This document shows positions 7,225-9,804 of a stretch of 9,804 nt of DNA, piece after piece. How positions within the stretch are numbered: the stretch's first letter is position 1; every line of letters starts with the position of its first letter. The position numbers and the translations under genes were made by a program. The stretch covers positions 1 through 9,804 of the forward strand of contig JAGDDO010000102.1 of assembly GCA_017848205.1 (NCBI GenBank). Direction: 5' to 3'. This DNA is from Oscillospiraceae bacterium. GTDB taxonomy: Bacteria; Bacillota_A; Clostridia; Oscillospirales; Ruminococcaceae. Under the pieces are notes generated by a model that saw only the letters and a program-made list of their open reading frames with translations, did not search any database and was not told the DNA's origin.

Positions 7225-7812
7225 ATGGCAGTTAATCTTCAGAAAGGTCAGAAAATTGACCTTACCAAAACAAATGCAGGTCTTAAGAAAGTTATGGTCG
7301 GTCTCGGCTGGGACGAAGCCCCAAAGAAGTTCGGACTCTTCGGCGGCAGAACACAGGATATAGACTGTGACGCAATTGCTCTTGCTCTTACGGATGACAA
7401 GATCAGAAGCAACGATGACGTTGTATTCTACAATAACCTTACACACAAGACTCACTGCATTCTTCATCAGGGTGATAACCTTACAGGCGGCGGAGACGGC
7501 GACGACGAACAGATCCAGGTTTTCTTAAGCGATCTTCCTGCACAGTACAACAAGATCGTATTTGCAGTAACTATCTATGAAGCTTACAAGAGAAACCAGC
7601 ACTTCGGTATGATCAGAAATGCTTTTATAAGAATAGTAAACGCTGACAACAGAGAGGAACTCTGTCGTTTCAATCTTTCTGATAATTATGACGGCAAGAC
7701 AGCTATGATCTTCGGTGAACTTTACAGACACAACGGTGAATGGAAATTCAACGCTGTTGGCGAAGGAACCACAGATGACGGTGTAGCAGCACTCGTAAAG
7801 AGATTTATATGA
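7225..7812 (+). CDS. TerD-family calcium-binding stress protein (first, divergent copy)
   Basis: The 195-residue protein is a single TerD domain of normal length. It starts with the family's MAVNLQKGQKIDL strand and has GLGWD at 26-30, GDNLTG at 83-88 and the acidic GDGDDE at 90-95, the segments that carry the Ca2+ ligands in TerD structures. It departs from the second copy in two places: a longer, basic and aromatic insertion at about 31-44, and DIDCDA (45-50) in place of the usual FDLDA. It is predicted to be cytoplasmic or peripheral to the membrane. TerD proteins are linked to tellurite, oxidative and phage stress, but their biochemical activity remains undefined. AAAGGA at 7210-7215 is 9 nt before the ATG. 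It is the fifth gene of the operon. Family membership is certain; role by family only. Confidence 0.95.
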   Translation: MAVNLQKGQKIDLTKTNAGLKKVMVGLGWDEAPKKFGLFGGRTQDIDCDAIALALTDDKIRSNDDVVFYNNLTHKTHCILHQGDNLTGGGDGDDEQIQVFLSDLPAQYNKIVFAVTIYEAYKRNQHFGMIRNAFIRIVNADNREELCRFNLSDNYDGKTAMIFGELYRHNGEWKFNAVGEGTTDDGVAALVKRFI

Positions 7813-7845
7813 TAAAAACATTGTTTTAAACAGGGGGTAATTATT

Positions 7846-8430
7846 ATGGCAGTAAGTCTTTCAAAAGGACAGAGAGTTAGTCTTGACAAAGGTATCGTAA
7901 AGGCTCTTATAGGTCTTGGCTGGGATACAAACAGATATGACGGAGGTCACGATTTCGACCTTGATGCGTCTGCTTTTCTCCTCGGTTCAAACGGTAAGGT
8001 AACATGTGACGAGGATTTCATATTCTACAACAACCTTCAGAGCAGAAACGACGCAGTCGTTCACACAGGCGATAACAGAACAGGTGACGGCGACGGTGAT
8101 GACGAAGTTATCACTATCGACTTCTCAAAGATCCCTGAAAACATCGAAAAGATAGCAATTACAGTTACTATTCACGATGCAGTTGCAAGAAAGCAGAACT
8201 TCGGACAGGTTTCCAATGCTTATGTTCATGTAGCCAAGATGGAAAGTGACGATGATATGACAGGTACTGAAGTACTCCGTTTCGATCTCGTTGAAGACTT
8301 CTCAATCGAAACAGCTCTCGTTGTATGTGAGATCTACAAGAACAACGGCGACTGGAAGTTCAACGCTGTTGCTGCCGGATATCAGGGCGGCCTTGAAGCT
8401 CTCTGCAGAAGCTTTGGCGTAAATGTCTGA
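7846..8430 (+). CDS. TerD-family calcium-binding stress protein (second, canonical copy)
   Basis: The 194-residue protein is a canonical single-domain TerD/TerE-like protein. It shows [13 protein letters not shown] at the start, GLGWD at 23-27, FDLDA at 37-41, YNN near 61-63, GDNRTG at 75-80 and GDGDDE at 82-87, so both known Ca2+-site segments are intact. FGQVSNAY (119-126) and the final DWKFNAV strand (169-175) are also typical. A strong ribosome binding site, AGGGGG at 7832-7837, lies 8 nt before the ATG. The gene begins 33 nt after the first copy, the longest gap in the operon, and is the last gene before the hairpin cluster. The two copies share the same domain plan throughout but differ enough to suggest an old duplication with specialisation; they may form a mixed complex, which is inference. 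Confidence 0.96.
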   Translation: MAVSLSKGQRVSLDKGIVKALIGLGWDTNRYDGGHDFDLDASAFLLGSNGKVTCDEDFIFYNNLQSRNDAVVHTGDNRTGDGDGDDEVITIDFSKIPENIEKIAITVTIHDAVARKQNFGQVSNAYVHVAKMESDDDMTGTEVLRFDLVEDFSIETALVVCEIYKNNGDWKFNAVAAGYQGGLEALCRSFGVNV

Positions 8431-8450
8431 TAAAACGGACTGATAAAAAA

Positions 8451-8487
8451 ACAGGCTGATATACGGTTAGATGAATATCAGCTCTGT
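8451..8487 (-). terminator. Hairpin A, probable terminator for leftward transcription
   Basis: The arms 8451-8462 and 8475-8487 form a 12-bp stem with one bulged base and a 12-nt loop. Read leftward, the stem is followed by six T residues (complement of the A-run 8445-8450). Read rightward it is followed by a mixed TTAAACTCTTAT, which is weak. It lies 20 nt past the end of the second terD, so it could also protect that mRNA's 3' end. Confidence 0.6.
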
Positions 8488-8501
8488 TAAACTCTTATAT
8501 T

Positions 8502-8543
8502 AAAAAACCGGAAACGGCAGCCGCATGGCTGCCGTTTCCGGTT
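8502..8543 (-). terminator. Hairpin B, perfect 17-bp terminator for leftward transcription
   Basis: AACCGGAAACGGCAGCC (8506-8522) and its exact complement (8527-8543) flank a GCAT loop: 17 bp with no mismatch. An A-run at 8502-8507 gives a T-run after the stem on the minus strand, while no T-run follows on the plus strand. It would stop transcription arriving from the hydrolase operon before it enters the ter operon antisense. Confidence 0.8.
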
Positions 8544-8567
8544 CAGAAAAAGTGCATAATAAATAAA

Positions 8568-8612
8568 CAGCAGAACAGGAATGATCAGCACCTGTTCTGC
8601 TGCTTTTGTTTT
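8568..8612 (+). terminator. Hairpin C, terminator of the ter operon
   Basis: CAGCAGAACAGG (8568-8579) pairs perfectly with CCTGTTCTGCTG (8591-8602), 12 bp with an 11-nt loop, followed by CTTTTGTTTT (8603-8612). It is the only one of the four hairpins here with a good plus-strand T-tract. The AAATAAA before it (8561-8567) gives it some terminator character leftward as well. Confidence 0.82.
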
Positions 8613-8614
8613 AA

Positions 8615-8672
8615 TAAAAAAGATCAAAGGGAACACTGATTAAACCGGAAATATGGCTTCACCCAGTGTCCC
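8615..8672 (-). terminator. Hairpin D, terminator of the leftward CBM3-anchor/hydrolase operon
   Basis: On the minus strand the arms 8672-8664 and 8638-8629 form a 9-bp stem with one bulged base (A8632), a 25-nt loop, and then a T-rich run (complement of 8615-8628) interrupted by a few other bases. It begins 8 nt after the hydrolase stop codon. The long loop makes it weaker than hairpin B. Confidence 0.6.
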
Positions 8673-8680
8673 GTGCCGAT

Positions 8681-9298
8681 TTATGAATAAATCAGCGTTT
8701 CCTTAAATGTTACAAAGAGTTTTATCACTGCTGAGGCACTGAATAAATAGAACAGTACGTTATTGATCCTTCCGTCAGCTGAGCAGATGCCAAATCCTAT
8801 ACGCGGTTTCGGAAGCGGAAAAAACAGCTGCACTTTCTTTTTGTTTAACATATCAATAATAATATGTGAAAGCATCGAAACAGCCATATACGGACCTGCA
8901 GAGGGAAGTATAAGCGAAAAGCTGAATGTAACTGCAATTGTACCTGCAATGGAATGCATAAATGACCGATGGGGAAGATGTGCACCGAATATGCATACAC
9001 CGAGAAATATCAGAAAGCCGGTAAACAGTCTGACCAGTGATGCACTGGAACTGAAACGTGAAGCTATGTCTGTACCAGCGAAATGATCGGCTGCAAGGAC
9101 TCCGGCAATACTTAGAAAAGTGACAGCGGAAACCTTTGCAAGATTATTTCTGCTGTGTGATTCGGAAGCATCTACATCGCTTATTACAGAACCAATTGCT
9201 GCAGTACCTGTGCTAAGTATGAGTTCAGTTAAAGTATCCGGAGAAAAAGTATAGAGTACGGCAGCATATCCGGCTGCGAGATGAGTCCTGTATGTCAT
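8681..9298 (-). CDS. YdjM-family membrane-bound predicted metal-dependent hydrolase
   Basis: This 205-residue, strongly hydrophobic protein has several membrane segments (about 25-40, 57-72, 90-106, 117-133, 135-150 and 180-197). Conserved polar residues fit the YdjM/YvsG (PF04307) pattern: H6 near the N-terminus, the SDVDASESH segment (D41, D43, H48), HRSFMHS (H110, H115), and H145/D149 in a HIIIDMLN segment. The family is predicted to be a membrane metallohydrolase, possibly acting on lipids, but its substrate is unknown; E. coli ydjM is SOS-regulated. No LexA-type box can be judged here because the promoter lies outside the window. The ATG overlaps the stop of the upstream gene (ATGA, 4 nt), and GAGGAA at 9305-9310 gives a 6-nt spacing, so the two genes are translationally coupled. 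Family confidence is good, function low. Confidence 0.85.
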   Translation of the reverse strand: MTYRTHLAAGYAAVLYTFSPDTLTELILSTGTAAIGSVISDVDASESHSRNNLAKVSAVTFLSIAGVLAADHFAGTDIASRFSSSASLVRLFTGFLIFLGVCIFGAHLPHRSFMHSIAGTIAVTFSFSLILPSAGPYMAVSMLSHIIIDMLNKKKVQLFFPLPKPRIGFGICSADGRINNVLFYLFSASAVIKLFVTFKETLIYS

Positions 9299-9804
9299 TG
9301 ACCGTTCCTCTTTTTGCGCTTAACGGAAATGATGACTGCAATGACAAGCCCGATAATAACAGCGGCAATGACAGCAGCACCGAAGATACGGGTGTTTACT
9401 TCATCACGGTCAGCGCTTTCAGGAGTATCGTTTTCGTCAGGAGTGTACTCTGTCGATTTATCATCATCAGTTTCCGCTTCTGTACTTATCTCATCATCGC
9501 CGTCCCAGTCGTTTTCAATAACAACAGTATGTCCGGCACCGTCATCAAAGTCTTCTTCATCTTTCTCAGAAGAAGTGTTTCCGTCAGATTTTTCTTTTGC
9601 TTTTACAGGTACAAAATCCACAACGCCGTCAGCCTTTGTTCCGTCTGGTTCAGTACCCCATATAAGCCTGTCACCGTCATACATTGTAATGTGTTCGGCT
9701 ATTTCAATATCCTGATTGCCGGTTTTAAGACCTTCTGCTGAATAGTCGTTTGATGCATCCCAGACCTTGTTCTGATCAGGTACAGATATTCTCATCTGAA
9801 GCTC
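9295..9804 (-). CDS. C-terminal part of a membrane-anchored protein with a CBM3-like cellulose-binding module (5' end outside window)
   Basis: The frame is open to the window edge, reading E-L-Q before the first in-window methionine at 9795, so the true start lies beyond 9804. Numbering from that methionine, residues 1-51 match the last strands of a family-3 carbohydrate-binding module: a QMRI strand, WDASNDYS (12-19), and a YDGDRLIWGTEPDG ending (39-52). Those resemble the SNDYS and LVWGxEP signatures of cellulosomal CBM3s. Residues 52-136 are a very acidic, Asp/Glu/Thr/Ser-rich linker. Residues 137-158 are a transmembrane helix, followed by the basic tail KRKKRNGQ. There is no LPXTG sortase motif, so it is anchored by the helix with the module outside the cell. 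Catalytic domains may lie upstream. The CBM3 assignment comes from recalled signatures. Confidence 0.82.
   Translation of the reverse strand, partial: ELQMRISVPDQNKVWDASNDYSAEGLKTGNQDIEIAEHITMYDGDRLIWGTEPDGTKADGVVDFVPVKAKEKSDGNTSSEKDEEDFDDGAGHTVVIENDWDGDDEISTEAETDDDKSTEYTPDENDTPESADRDEVNTRIFGAAVIAAVIIGLVIAVIISVKRKKRNGQ

Noticed and set aside
9292..9741. Rightward open frames of 149 and 133 codons at the right edge
   Set aside because: They are antisense to the CBM3-anchor gene; the long serine runs of one mirror the acidic codons of the real gene.
1..9804. Mobile element, CRISPR array or tRNA/rRNA gene
   Set aside because: No transposase or integrase, no regularly spaced repeats, and no cloverleaf or rRNA-like segments were seen; base composition appears even across the window by eye.

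Overview
The window reads as a chromosomal piece of a Gram-positive gut or rumen anaerobe of the Clostridia, most likely Ruminococcus or a close relative. The reasons are moderate GC, strong AGGAG-type ribosome binding sites, short intergenic gaps, a secreted protein with a Thr/Glu-rich linker, and the tail of a family-3 cellulose-binding module on a membrane anchor. The genus is an inference; no rRNA or other marker is present.

Left edge (1-732): one complete gene for a membrane-anchored extracellular protein with a small C-terminal domain resembling toxin-type nuclease domains, closed by a clear intrinsic terminator.

Centre (733-8430): a consensus vegetative promoter (866-894), a 5' leader of about 115 nt with nested inverted repeats, then six co-directional genes separated by 8 to 33 nt, so almost certainly one operon. 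In order they are a TerY-type von Willebrand A protein, a PP2C-type phosphatase, an atypical protein kinase with a zinc ribbon and an FHA-like tail, a PMCA/SERCA-type Ca2+ P-type ATPase, and two TerD paralogues. The first three form the predicted TerY-P triad (vWA, phosphatase, kinase) known from comparative genomics of tellurium-resistance-type stress loci. Here the triad sits in one transcription unit with a calcium pump and two calcium-binding TerD proteins. The simplest reading is a phospho-signalling module coupled to Ca2+ or metal-ion homeostasis; the direction of control cannot be read from the sequence.

Convergence zone (8431-8680): no gene, but four inverted repeats in 222 nt. Three are laid out as terminators for leftward transcription and one as a terminator for rightward transcription.

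Right edge (8681-9804): two leftward genes overlapping by 4 nt. The upstream one is cut by the window edge and encodes a protein ending in a CBM3-like module, an acidic linker and a transmembrane anchor. The downstream one is a YdjM-family membrane-bound predicted metal-dependent hydrolase.

No tRNA, rRNA, insertion sequence, CRISPR array or attachment site was seen. The most interesting items are the Ter/kinase/Ca2+-pump operon, the kinase's unusual ATP-site sequence, the Asn-for-Thr change in the pump's TGES motif, and the structured leader of the operon.
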